From: Dyella flava
GTDB lineage: Bacteria; Pseudomonadota; Gammaproteobacteria; Xanthomonadales; Rhodanobacteraceae
Assembly (NCBI RefSeq): GCF_016904955.1
Contig: NZ_JADIKE010000032.1
Span: 124,001-188,000 of the forward strand
Length of the DNA: 64,000 nucleotides
Direction of reading: 5' to 3'
Position 1 is the first letter of the stretch. Every line of letters begins with the position of its first letter. Below are positions 43,441-52,236 of the stretch, one piece after another. A program made the position numbers and the translations under genes. The notes under the pieces were generated by a model, which saw only the letters and a list, made by a program, of their open reading frames with translations, was not told the origin of the DNA and searched no databases.

Positions 43441-44703
43441 TCATTTGGCGATAAGTTTGATGCTTGCTTCACCGTTGCCGTGGCGGTCCGTCTCGCGCTT
43501 GAACAGGAACAGCGTGACGAGGATGAGCAACATCGGTACCAGCGAGAAGTAGAACGCATGGATGCCATCGAAGCGTGAAAACACGATGGCGGTAATGCGC
43601 GAGCCGAGCGTGCCGCCCAGCGCGGAGAAAATCACGATCAAGCCGGTCATCGCCGCGTGCGAAGGCTTGGGCAGCGAGCTGAGCGCCACCGAATTGATCA
43701 CCGGATAGATCGGCGCCATCAGCAGGCCGATCAACGGAATCAGGTAGGCGGCAATCGGCGCGTCGAACCAGCCGACATCGGCCTGCGCGGTGATCCCATG
43801 CGCCAGCGGCAAGGTCAGCGTGACCAGCAGCCCCATGCCCACCACGCAGATATTCAGCAAGGCGTACCACGGCATGCGCCGCAGGACCTGTCCGGCGACG
43901 ATGCGCCCGATCGCGGAGGTGGCGGCGAGAATCGTCGCGAGCTGGATGCTCATGGCATTGGGCAGCTTGAGGATCTCGTTGTTGAAGGTCGGCAGCCAGG
44001 TGCTGAAGCTCTGTTCGATCAGCACATAGAGAAACGCGGAAGCCAGGAACACATAGACCAGCGGCCGCAGGAACAGGTGCAGCATTTCCAGCAGCGAGCC
44101 GCGCACCGGCTTGGCTTCATCCGCATGCGCGGCCGATTCATCCATGCGTGATGTCGCCAGCAGCACGATCACCAGCACGCAGGCGACCGCCAGGACCCAG
44201 TACACGTTTAGCCAGGACGGATTGGCGGGTGCATCGCGATCGACGAAGGCGCTGAACAGCCATCCCGCGATCAGCACACCCACCATGAACAGGCCTTCGA
44301 TGGTATTGGTGAGCCGTCCATGTTCACTCCGGTCGCTGGTCAACAGGCCGATCGACGAATAAACCGCGACCTTGGCCAGCGCGAACGAAACGCCGACGCA
44401 GGTAAACAACAGTTCCGCGGTGCGGAAACCAGGATAAAGCGGCATCAGCACGCAGGCGCAGGCCACGATGGTCAGCGCAAGTATCATCGCGCGCCGATAG
44501 CCGAGCAGGGGAAGGAAAGAAGCGACCAGGAAGGATGTGATCGCAATCGGCAGGTCTTTGAATAGTTCTAGCAGGCTGGCCTGCGGTTTATCGACGCCGA
44601 AGGTGTAGATCGATTGCAGGATCACCGTGCCGACGCTGTTGAGCAGGATCGCGAAGACCATGTAGATCAGGGCCAGCGCGGTGATCATGCGGAATCGGTT
44701 CAT
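43441..44703 (-). CDS. MFS sugar transporter
   Basis: A 420-residue major-facilitator protein with 12 hydrophobic helices. It starts MNRFRMITALALIYMVFAIL; the ATG 44703 has AGG at 6 bases, and the upstream open frame is not coding. It lies 45 bases upstream of the exported GH65 gene in the same direction, so it probably imports the hydrolysis product or the intact disaccharide across the inner membrane. I cannot place it in a named subfamily; its sequence differs clearly from the FucP-type importer at 24780. Confidence 0.85.
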   Translation of the reverse strand: MNRFRMITALALIYMVFAILLNSVGTVILQSIYTFGVDKPQASLLELFKDLPIAITSFLVASFLPLLGYRRAMILALTIVACACVLMPLYPGFRTAELLFTCVGVSFALAKVAVYSSIGLLTSDRSEHGRLTNTIEGLFMVGVLIAGWLFSAFVDRDAPANPSWLNVYWVLAVACVLVIVLLATSRMDESAAHADEAKPVRGSLLEMLHLFLRPLVYVFLASAFLYVLIEQSFSTWLPTFNNEILKLPNAMSIQLATILAATSAIGRIVAGQVLRRMPWYALLNICVVGMGLLVTLTLPLAHGITAQADVGWFDAPIAAYLIPLIGLLMAPIYPVINSVALSSLPKPSHAAMTGLIVIFSALGGTLGSRITAIVFSRFDGIHAFYFSLVPMLLILVTLFLFKRETDRHGNGEASIKLIAK

Positions 44704-44878
44704 GGCAACCTGCTTTATGCCGCTTTGTTTGGGATTGAGTTTCCACCGTGTCTCGCCGTCGTCCCGACCTTGGCCGGTATAGCGGCAAGGTCGGATTTTT
44801 GGCGAAACGGAAGCACTCACTTGGAAACGCTGCTATCCCTTGCCAGCCAGACTTTACAACTTGCGCCGGGCGGAAAGT

Positions 44879-45027
44879 CCATGGCCGGGTTTTCACCCGG
44901 CCATGGGTGCCCCAGGGAGGGGAGGGCGACTAACTGCGGGGAGTGAGTGGAGAGGAGTGAGTGGTGGGAGAAAGGCAAATGCTTTCCGGGCCTTTCTCTC
45001 ATTTCCCACTACTCGTTGCTTACTCCT
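44879..45027. repeat. Hairpins downstream of TonB receptor gene
   Basis: CCATGGCCGGGT-tttc-ACCCGGCCATGG (44879-44906) is a perfect 12-bp stem. At 44941-45027 a long imperfect inverted repeat of GAGTGG/GAGGAGTGAG type overlaps the receptor stop. The second is a member of the hairpin family also found at 51955, 52162 and 53382. They probably end or attenuate the receptor transcript before the MFS gene; the rest of the 44704-45025 gap presumably holds an MFS promoter. Confidence 0.7.
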
Positions 45028-47593
45028 AGAACTGGTACTTGATCTGGCCTTGGACCTCGCGGCCTTCAATGGAACGGGCCAGGATCACGCCTTCGCTGCT
45101 GGCGGAGCCGAACAGGCGCGCGTTGCCTTCGGTAATGCCGATCTGGTTGGTCAGATTGGTGCCGGTGACGCTGTACACCCAGTGCTGGCCAACGTTGGCG
45201 GCGACGCCGAAGCTCAGGTCGTAGTAGTAACCCAGCGGCTGCTGTTGAAGCAGGTCGCCGTAGCGATTGCCCACGTACTCATAAGTGAGCCACGCGCGCA
45301 GGCTGCCCCAGCTGGTTGGAAGGGTGTAAGCGGGCGTGAGACGGAACTGTACTCGCGGCTGGCGTTGCAGCATCTTGCCGTACAAGCTGGCGAAGGCCGT
45401 CTCGCCCGACTGCGTGGTGTATGACTCCAGCCCCGTGTTGGTGTAGTGACCATCCATGTAGTCACCGCTCAACGTCATGGTGAAGTGCTCAAACGGCTTG
45501 AACGTCGTGGTCAGATTCACGCCCTTGGTGTTGCTGCCATAGAGCAGCGAGGAAATCTGGCCCGTCGGTCCCACGTAGGAGTAAGGCACGCCGAAGAACA
45601 GGCGGTGATAGGCGCTGGCATCGACATAGACCCAGTCGGCTTGATACTTGAAGCCGATTTCCTGGTTGTGGACCTTTTCAACCGGCGTATCGGGCATATT
45701 GCGCAGATCGTCGAAGCCGGGGAAGTACACGCCGTCGTTGAGTCGTGCGTAGGCGCTCATGTTGGGCGTGAACTCATAGTTCGCACCAATCGTCCACGAG
45801 GGCGCGGACTTCTGATACTTGATGTAGTTCAGACCCGGCGCGAGCACCTGCGAATTGTTGTTGTACAGCGTGTACGGGTTGTTATCCAGATCGAGCGTCA
45901 TGGTGTTCTGGATGCCGCCGCTCGCCTGTTCGCGCTCGTCGCGGATGCCGGCGTCGAACAGCCAGTTGTCCAGCTTCCAGGTGTCGGTCAGGAACATGGC
46001 GGTGTTGAAGCCGTTCCAGCGTTCGTAGATCGCCGTGCTCGGTCCGCTGACAAAGCCCTGGCTGCTGCTCAGCTGGTAGACGTTGCCGGCGGCGTTTTCG
46101 AGGTCGACCACGATCGGGCTCGGGTTGCTCATCGCCTGCAGCAGCATGTTGTTGCCCAGGTACCAGGTGTCGTGATCGTTGTAGACCGCGGTGTAGTTGC
46201 CCAGGGTCAGCGTGTTGCCGTCAAACAGCTCCTTGCTGATGTGGAACTCGTTGCTGATCGACGCAATGCGCTTGTGCACATACCAGAGTCCCTGGGTGGT
46301 GACACTCTGGTTCATGTTGGCCGACTGGCCGTTGGTGTATTTCGCCGTGGCGGTCAGGTCGGTCGGCAGGCCATCGGCCGTTTCCTCACTGGTGATGTAC
46401 GACGACAGCGAGGTTGGATTGGCGCCCGTGCTGAAGAACGAGATCGTGTTCATCTGGCCGCCGGTGAAACCCAGCTTGTCCGAGAGTGACCAGCCGTTAC
46501 CGAAATCCCAATCGAAATTACTGCCGAAAAGATGGATGTCCGCACCGCGGCCCTTGGCCAGATTCACGGGTATGCCACCGGGCGTGCAGCCTGGGGTATT
46601 GCAGGGCGTGGTTTCGATGGTCTCGTATTGATCGGCCTTGCTGCCGAAGGTGCCGGTCAAGGGGCTGTAACCCGGATAGGCGGAGAAGTTGCCTATGCTG
46701 GGGTTGAGGACCGGCGTGTCGGTGACGAACTGGTTGTGGTCTTTCAGTTCGCGCGCATAAAACATCAGCGAGCCGCTATCCCAGTCACGGCTTATCGTGC
46801 CAGTGAGCTGGCCGCCGTCGTCGGCGGCGAATTGCGGGTCGCGCACACCGTCGGACCGGCGCCAGAAGCCACCGAAGCTGCCATACCAGCCGGTGTCCTT
46901 GCCCAGCGGGAAGCCGACGAATCCGTCGATGCGATTCATGTCCTCCGAGCCGTACGTGTAGCCGAATTCACCGGAGGGAACGTCCGTGCCTTCCTTGAGA
47001 AGGAAGTTGGCGGTCGCACCTGGCTGGCCATTGCCGTACAGAACGCCAGAGCCGCCTTGCACGATTTCTGCGCGGTCAATGGTGTCATCCAGGCGGAACA
47101 TGGATGAGTTGTCCAGGAACGACAACGACGACTGCGGATAAAGTGGCGTGCCGTTGAGCTGGAAGGTGACATATGGCGCATCGCCGCCGCTCGGGAAACC
47201 GGCTACTTCGATATTGGCGCCGGTTTGACCGCCGGAGGATTCCGGATAGATGCCGGGCGATGCCTTTAGCAGGTCCGCCGCACTCTTGGGATTTGCCTCC
47301 TTGATCTGCTGACTGGACAGCGATGTGATCGAGTAGGCTGCATCGATCTTCTTCACGCCGCCAAACGTGGCCGTACCGGTCACCACCACCTGCTGCAAGG
47401 TCGACGCATTCTTGGCATTCGCAGCTTGTTGCGCGCCAGGGCTCGCGGGTGCTGCCTGACTGGTGGGCGCCGTGGTGGTCGAGCTTTGCGTGGGCGTCGT
47501 CTGACTGGTTTGCTGCGCATACACGGCGCCGGACATCAGCGTGGCCGCGATCGCCGCAGGTAATGCTAAACGAGTTAAAGACTTGCTGTTCAT
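45026..47593 (-). CDS. TonB-dependent receptor
   Basis: An 855-residue outer-membrane receptor. Signal peptide ending GAVYAQ, a Gln/Thr/Ser/Ala-rich linker (27-65), a plug domain starting QQVVVTGTATFGG with ADLLKASPGIYPESSGG and VQGGSGVLYGNGQPG, then a 22-strand barrel ending in the aromatic KYQF. The plug resembles siderophore receptors more than SusC-like sugar receptors. Its place, 54 bases after the GH65-phosphoglucomutase gene and next to sugar enzymes, argues for uptake of a glucoside. No N-terminal signalling domain is present. Confidence 0.92.
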   Translation of the reverse strand: MNSKSLTRLALPAAIAATLMSGAVYAQQTSQTTPTQSSTTTAPTSQAAPASPGAQQAANAKNASTLQQVVVTGTATFGGVKKIDAAYSITSLSSQQIKEANPKSAADLLKASPGIYPESSGGQTGANIEVAGFPSGGDAPYVTFQLNGTPLYPQSSLSFLDNSSMFRLDDTIDRAEIVQGGSGVLYGNGQPGATANFLLKEGTDVPSGEFGYTYGSEDMNRIDGFVGFPLGKDTGWYGSFGGFWRRSDGVRDPQFAADDGGQLTGTISRDWDSGSLMFYARELKDHNQFVTDTPVLNPSIGNFSAYPGYSPLTGTFGSKADQYETIETTPCNTPGCTPGGIPVNLAKGRGADIHLFGSNFDWDFGNGWSLSDKLGFTGGQMNTISFFSTGANPTSLSSYITSEETADGLPTDLTATAKYTNGQSANMNQSVTTQGLWYVHKRIASISNEFHISKELFDGNTLTLGNYTAVYNDHDTWYLGNNMLLQAMSNPSPIVVDLENAAGNVYQLSSSQGFVSGPSTAIYERWNGFNTAMFLTDTWKLDNWLFDAGIRDEREQASGGIQNTMTLDLDNNPYTLYNNNSQVLAPGLNYIKYQKSAPSWTIGANYEFTPNMSAYARLNDGVYFPGFDDLRNMPDTPVEKVHNQEIGFKYQADWVYVDASAYHRLFFGVPYSYVGPTGQISSLLYGSNTKGVNLTTTFKPFEHFTMTLSGDYMDGHYTNTGLESYTTQSGETAFASLYGKMLQRQPRVQFRLTPAYTLPTSWGSLRAWLTYEYVGNRYGDLLQQQPLGYYYDLSFGVAANVGQHWVYSVTGTNLTNQIGITEGNARLFGSASSEGVILARSIEGREVQGQIKYQF

Positions 47594-47647
47594 CGATCGT
47601 TCTCCCCAAACGGTTTTTGTAGATGTTTGCGTGGCACGCCACGTCGC

Positions 47648-50600
47648 TTAGCCGCTTCTTATGTCCATCCTCGTAAATCGGCCGATGTCGAACGCGGCGA
47701 CGTTCGGCAACAGCAGATCCGCCCCGGCCAAGGCCTCTGCTTGGCCAATTCCTACCGCTGTCATTCCCGCAGAGTGGATGCTGGCAATTCCCGCCGCGGC
47801 GTCCTCCACGCCGAGGCATTCGCCCGGTGCCAGGCCGAGGCCGCGTGCGGCGGCCAGGAAAATCTCCGGATCGGGCTTTGCGCGACTGATGTGATTAGCG
47901 TCGACCACATAATCGAACAAGTTCGCGATGCCGAGTTTTTCCAGCAAAAGTGGTGCGTTACGGCTGGCCGAAGCCAGCGCTGTCTTCAATCCTGCGCGGC
48001 GCACCGATTCGATCGCGGTGCGCGCGCCGGGCAACAGGTTTTGCGGTCCGAAACCTTCGATCTGCTGCCGGTAATACTCGTTCTTGCGGGTCGCCAGCGC
48101 CTCTTTCTCTGTCTCGGAATACGGCCGCGAGGCCTTTTCCAGCAGGATGTCCAGCGAGGCGCGGCGATCCACGCCTTTCAACCGCTCACCGACCGCATCG
48201 TCGAACGGGATGCCGATGTCGGCAGCAAGCTTCTTCCAGGCAGCGTGATGGACCACGGCCGTATCGGCGATGACACCATCGAGGTCGAAGATGACGCCCT
48301 TCAAGTTATGCGCCGATGAAGCTGGCATCAGCGGCATGTGGATGGTTTGTCCGGCGCGCAATGCAAGCAATTTGCCATGGTGAAGGACTTCCGCGCCGGC
48401 ACCCTGGGTAAGCGTGTAGGCCACGCCGTTGGCCTCAACCGTGACGCGAATGTGTTGCCCCTGCCAGCGCAAGCCGAATCGATAGCTGCGCCATGCTGCG
48501 GGCAGCACCGGCGCAAAAGCGGGACGGCCGTTGACCGGACGCATGCCGCCGAAGCCCCATGCCAGCGACAACCAGCTGCCGGCCATGGCCGCCATATGCA
48601 GGCCGTGCGAGGTGTTGCCGTGCAGGTTGTCCAGATCTACCCGCAGGGTGTCGAGGAAGTAGCGGTAGGCCTTGTCGGCATAGCCCACTTCCGAGGCGAC
48701 GATGCTGAAGGTCGATGCCGACAGGGTGGAGTCGTGAACGGTGACGCCTTCGTAGTAATCGAAGTTGCGGCGCTTGGCGTCGTGGTCGATCGCATTGCCG
48801 GCCAGCACGAAGGCCTGCAGCACATCGGCCTGCTTGCATACCTGATGGCGATAGATCGTCAGCGGATGCATCTGCAGCAGTAGCGGGCGATGTTCGTGTT
48901 CGCCGTGGGACGCAAGCGGCAGGCGCGGCTTGTCGAGGAAGTCATCGTCCTGCGGAAAGATGTTCAATTGCGCATCGACCGGCAGGTACATGGCGTCAGC
49001 CGCGGTCAGCCACGCGGCGATTTCCTGATCTGAAAGGCCGATCGCCGTGGCGATGCGCAGGTAATCGCCATGCTGTTCTTTCGCCAGCTGCGCGGCAACC
49101 ACGGCGGCATAGCGCAGGTGCTGCTGTGCCATGTGGTTGGTGTAGTAGTTGTTGTCGACCAGCGCACTGTATTCATCCGGACCGGTGACCTGGCAGATGC
49201 AGAATGCGTTGTTGCGGCGCGGATTGTAGTTGCCCACTTGCAGCCACAGGCGGGCGGTTTCGAACAGTACCTCCGCACCACCACGCACCAGGAAGTCGAA
49301 GTCACCGGTGGCATCGACATACAGGCGGATACCGAACGCGATCGCGGCGTTGATGTGGTATTGCGCCGAACCGGAAGGGAAGTAGGCGGAGCATTCGTCG
49401 CCGCTGATCGTGCGCCACGCGTACAGGGCACCGACCGAGTGATTCATCTCGCGCGCATGGTTGCGCGCACGCTCAAGCGTGTGAACGCGATACTCGAGCA
49501 TGCTGCGCGCCTGCTCCGGCGAGGTCAGCGCGAGCACGGGCAGGATAAATGCCTCCGCGTCCCAGAAATAATGACCTTCGTAGCCTTCACCGGTAAGGCC
49601 TTTCGCGGCCGCACTGCCGCTGCCGTCGCGACCGGTCGATTGCAGGAGGTGGAACAGGTTGAAGCGCAGCGCTTGCTCGACGGCGGCATCGCCATCGATG
49701 TGCAAATCGGCCTCTTGCCAGAACGCATCGCAAGCGCTGGCTTGCGCCGCGCGGTGAGCATCGAAATCGTGCTCCAGCGCGTTTTCCAGGGTGATGGCGA
49801 CGGCATCGAGCAGCGAGGCTTCGGTGTCGCCACCTTCCGGCCGGCTCCATGCGTAAGCGATGTATTTTTCCAGCACGACGCTGCCGCCGGGATGCAGCTC
49901 GGCGGTGTAGTGCTGCTGGACCCCCTCGGCGTCTTCGATGATGGCGCGGGCAAACGCGAGCGGTGCGGCGATGCGGTGACGCTGGCCGCTGGCCAGGCGA
50001 ATGTGGCTGTTGCGGGTGCGCTGGCAGATCGAGGCCAGGGTGTGGTCCGCGTCGGATGCCGTGATGCTCAGGCCACCGGCGACTCGCGCGCCCATGCGCG
50101 GATCGTCGCCCTGTTCGGTGGCGGTGTTGCTGGCTACCAGCGCCGATTCGAGGGTGATTGGGCCGATGTAGTCGAGAGAGGTGACGCGGTAGCGGATGCA
50201 CAGCAGGTTGGGTGTGTGCAGGGGCACGATCCGCTCCGCGTCGATCTGCAAGCTGACACCCGTGGGGGAGCGCCAGTGCAGCGTGCGTTGCAGGCAGCCG
50301 GCACGCAGGTCCAGCGCCTGTTCAAAATTCAGCCATTCGCCTTCATCGAGGTCGACCAGCGCCTCGCCGAGGCGCAGGCGGATGCGGGTGCCGTCGGGCA
50401 CCGGAATGCGGGTGTCGCTGGTGCGGGCGAAACCGGGGAAGCGCTCGTGATACTCGATCGGGGTGCGTTCCCACACGCCGGCCAGAAATGTGCCCTGGGT
50501 GGGGCTGCCTTGTTCTTCCAGGCCGCCGCGCACGCCCAGCAGGCCGTTGGACAGCGCATACAGGCTTTCCAGGGTGGGCTGCTCGGTTTGGGTCGGGCGA

Positions 50601-50683
50601 CGCGCATGCACCAGGCGCCACGGATCGAGGGATCCACGGTTTGCCGGGTCCATGGCAGCGGTTGGCGCGTCGTGGCTTTGCAC
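47648..50683 (-). CDS. GH65 disaccharide phosphorylase fused to beta-phosphoglucomutase
   Basis: A fusion of about 1011 residues. The GH65 part (about 1-770) opens DPWRLVHARRPTQTEQPTLESLYALSNGLLGVRGG, has GHYFWDAEAFILP in the barrel and the phosphorylase acid Glu504 in VTGPDEYSALVDNNYYTN. The HAD part (about 795-1005) has VIFDLDGVIADT (Asp800 nucleophile, Asp802 acid/base), SASRNAPLLL, RAKPDPEIF and GVEDAAAG, the beta-phosphoglucomutase set. It should convert a phosphorolysable disaccharide (trehalose, kojibiose, maltose or nigerose) to glucose plus beta-glucose-1-phosphate and on to glucose-6-phosphate. GTG 50683 is chosen for AAGGGGA 6-7 bases upstream; ATG 50722 and ATG 50653 are alternatives. 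No signal peptide, so cytoplasmic. Confidence 0.9.
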   Translation of the reverse strand: MQSHDAPTAAMDPANRGSLDPWRLVHARRPTQTEQPTLESLYALSNGLLGVRGGLEEQGSPTQGTFLAGVWERTPIEYHERFPGFARTSDTRIPVPDGTRIRLRLGEALVDLDEGEWLNFEQALDLRAGCLQRTLHWRSPTGVSLQIDAERIVPLHTPNLLCIRYRVTSLDYIGPITLESALVASNTATEQGDDPRMGARVAGGLSITASDADHTLASICQRTRNSHIRLASGQRHRIAAPLAFARAIIEDAEGVQQHYTAELHPGGSVVLEKYIAYAWSRPEGGDTEASLLDAVAITLENALEHDFDAHRAAQASACDAFWQEADLHIDGDAAVEQALRFNLFHLLQSTGRDGSGSAAAKGLTGEGYEGHYFWDAEAFILPVLALTSPEQARSMLEYRVHTLERARNHAREMNHSVGALYAWRTISGDECSAYFPSGSAQYHINAAIAFGIRLYVDATGDFDFLVRGGAEVLFETARLWLQVGNYNPRRNNAFCICQVTGPDEYSALVDNNYYTNHMAQQHLRYAAVVAAQLAKEQHGDYLRIATAIGLSDQEIAAWLTAADAMYLPVDAQLNIFPQDDDFLDKPRLPLASHGEHEHRPLLLQMHPLTIYRHQVCKQADVLQAFVLAGNAIDHDAKRRNFDYYEGVTVHDSTLSASTFSIVASEVGYADKAYRYFLDTLRVDLDNLHGNTSHGLHMAAMAGSWLSLAWGFGGMRPVNGRPAFAPVLPAAWRSYRFGLRWQGQHIRVTVEANGVAYTLTQGAGAEVLHHGKLLALRAGQTIHMPLMPASSAHNLKGVIFDLDGVIADTAVVHHAAWKKLAADIGIPFDDAVGERLKGVDRRASLDILLEKASRPYSETEKEALATRKNEYYRQQIEGFGPQNLLPGARTAIESVRRAGLKTALASASRNAPLLLEKLGIANLFDYVVDANHISRAKPDPEIFLAAARGLGLAPGECLGVEDAAAGIASIHSAGMTAVGIGQAEALAGADLLLPNVAAFDIGRFTRMDIRSG

Positions 50684-50764
50684 GCTTTCTCCCCTTGGCA
50701 TGTGCTCGCTTGGTCTTCTCATCGGCCCAGTGGGCCTGTCGTGGGGCGGAGCATAAAGTGCGAG

Positions 50765-50791
50765 TGATATCGATATCAAGATATCGATATC
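50765..50791. promoter_or_regulatory. Tandem LacI-type operator between GH65-PGM and lacI genes
   Basis: TGATATCGATATCA (50765-50778) is a perfect 14-bp palindrome with central CG, and GATATCGATATC recurs at 50780-50791, so centres are 14 bases apart. It lies 82 bases upstream of the chosen GH65-PGM start and 133 bases upstream of the divergent LacI gene. It is the obvious binding site for that regulator, probably covering one or both promoters. Nothing else is seen in the 50684-50924 gap. Confidence 0.8.
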
Positions 50792-50924
50792 ATATGCGGC
50801 GACGCAGCATCCTGCGGTTGCGGCGAATGACACAGGCAAGTGAATTGGACGATGGAGGTAGGGTCGGTCCACACTTCCTACGTCTATATGACATTCCATC
50901 AAAAGCATCACTGAGGGGCGTCTC

Positions 50925-51938
50925 TTGTCGGGTATCAAGAAGAAACAACCACTTGCGCAACGCCCCAGCCTGACCATGGCTGATCTGGCCGAGCTGGCGG
51001 GAGTTTCCAAGATCACCGTTTCCCGGGCGCTGAGTGAAAGCACCCTGGTCAACGCCGAGACCCGGGAGCGGATCCAGGCGCTGGCGCGCAAGCACGGCTA
51101 CAAGCTCAATGTGAGCGCGCGCAATCTGCGTCTGCGGCGCAGTCATACGGTGGCGGTGATCGTTGAAATGAAACCGTCGTCCGGGCGCACCATGTGGGAT
51201 CCGTACCCGCTATCCCTGCTCGGCGGTATCACGCAGGAGCTGACCTCGGCCGGCTACAGCGTGCTGTTGACCACCCGCCAGGATGCCGGCAATGCGGCGG
51301 TGCAGGCGGCCGATGGCCTGATCCTGCTCGGGCAGGGCGCTCGTCAGGACGCCGTGCGCCTGTACGACAAGCTGGGCCTGCCGATGGTGGTGTGGGGTGC
51401 GGCTGGGCAGGGCGGCGACAACCACACCGTGGTGGGCAGCGATAACCGTCAGGGCGGGATCAGCGCGGCCGAGCGCTTTTTATCGATCGGGCGTCGCCAT
51501 CCGGTGTTTATCGGCAATCCGGATCATCCGGAGATGGCCCAGCGCCTGTTCGGTTTTGTCGATGAACTGGCCGGTCACGGCATCAAGCCGCTGCTGCTGC
51601 GGCGCGCCGATTTCACCCTGGAATCGGGCGTGGATGCGGTGCGTTCCCTGTCGGAGCGCAAGGTGCGTTTCGATGCGATCTTCGCCTGCAGCGACTTGCT
51701 CGCGATGGGTGCGATCCGCGCCTTGGTGGAGCTTGGGCAGACGGTGCCGAACGATGTCTCGGTGATCGGCTACGACGACACGCCGCTCGGCGCCAGCTTT
51801 CTGCCGCCGCTGAGCACCGTGCGCCAGAACTGGCAGGAAGGCGGCGTGCTGCTGGCGCGCAAGGTGCTGGCGTTGATTCATGGGCAGCCGGTGCAGTCGC
51901 AGATGATGGCGACGACCTTGGTGGTGCGCTCGACTTGA
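50925..51938 (+). CDS. LacI-family regulator of the glucoside locus
   Basis: A 337-residue LacI regulator. Helix-turn-helix LTMADLAELAGVSKITVSRALSES, hinge region LNVSARNLRLRRS, and an effector domain ending VSVIGYDDTPLGASFLPPLSTVRQ. The start is the TTG at 50925: GAGGGG stands six bases upstream and the HTH lies at the usual distance from this start. It is divergent from the GH65-PGM gene across the tandem GATATCGATATC operator and likely represses it until a glucoside binds. Its last 17 codons are duplicated at 53302. Confidence 0.92.
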   Translation: MSGIKKKQPLAQRPSLTMADLAELAGVSKITVSRALSESTLVNAETRERIQALARKHGYKLNVSARNLRLRRSHTVAVIVEMKPSSGRTMWDPYPLSLLGGITQELTSAGYSVLLTTRQDAGNAAVQAADGLILLGQGARQDAVRLYDKLGLPMVVWGAAGQGGDNHTVVGSDNRQGGISAAERFLSIGRRHPVFIGNPDHPEMAQRLFGFVDELAGHGIKPLLLRRADFTLESGVDAVRSLSERKVRFDAIFACSDLLAMGAIRALVELGQTVPNDVSVIGYDDTPLGASFLPPLSTVRQNWQEGGVLLARKVLALIHGQPVQSQMMATTLVVRST

Positions 51939-51954
51939 AGCTAAGAGCTTAAGA

Positions 51955-52033
51955 GAGAGTGGAGAGGAGTGAGGAGTAAGAGAAACCAAGAGCGTGTCGG
52001 CTCTTCTCTCACTTCTCACTCCTCTCCACTCTC
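51955..52033. repeat. Hairpin repeat 1 after lacI
   Basis: GAGAGTGGAGAGGAGTGAGG...AAGAGC pairs with GCTCTT...CTCACTCCTCTCCACTCTC over about 36 bp with a 6-base loop. It lies 17 bases past the lacI stop and can act as its terminator. Near-identical to 53382-53460; relatives at 52162 and 44941. Confidence 0.85.
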
Positions 52034-52110
52034 CTCGCTCGAGCTACATACTGTCACGCAGGACGCATGCATGGCCTTCCACAGAGCCTGATCGCGTCAC
52101 CCACTTTTTT
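52034..52110 (-). pseudogene. Decayed duplicate of the orphan gene's 3' end
   Basis: This stretch aligns with 52234-52310, the last codons of the leftward orphan gene: both contain CGAGCT, GCATGCATGGCC and a CTGATC...GTCA...CTTTTTT run in the same order, with substitutions and small indels. The frame ends differently and there is no start. With hairpin 1 behind it and hairpin 2 before the intact gene, it is a second copy of a gene-tail-plus-hairpin module. The 51939-52206 gap holds nothing else. Confidence 0.65.
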
Positions 52111-52161
52111 AGCGTCGCTCTGCGACTACCAATTGTGTCCTGGCGACGACGTTGCAAGACA

Positions 52162-52236
52162 GAGTTGGGCAGAGTGAGAGAAGAACCAACACGCTCTTGC
52201 CCCTTCTCACTTCTCACTCCTCTCCACACTCTCCTC
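52162..52236. repeat. Hairpin repeat 2 at orphan gene stop
   Basis: An imperfect inverted repeat of the same family (left part GAGTGAGAGAAGAA, right part CTTCTCACTTCTCACTCC) overlaps the 3' end of the orphan gene, so its last codons (SSGEESVERSEK) are encoded by the hairpin. Confidence 0.6.
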
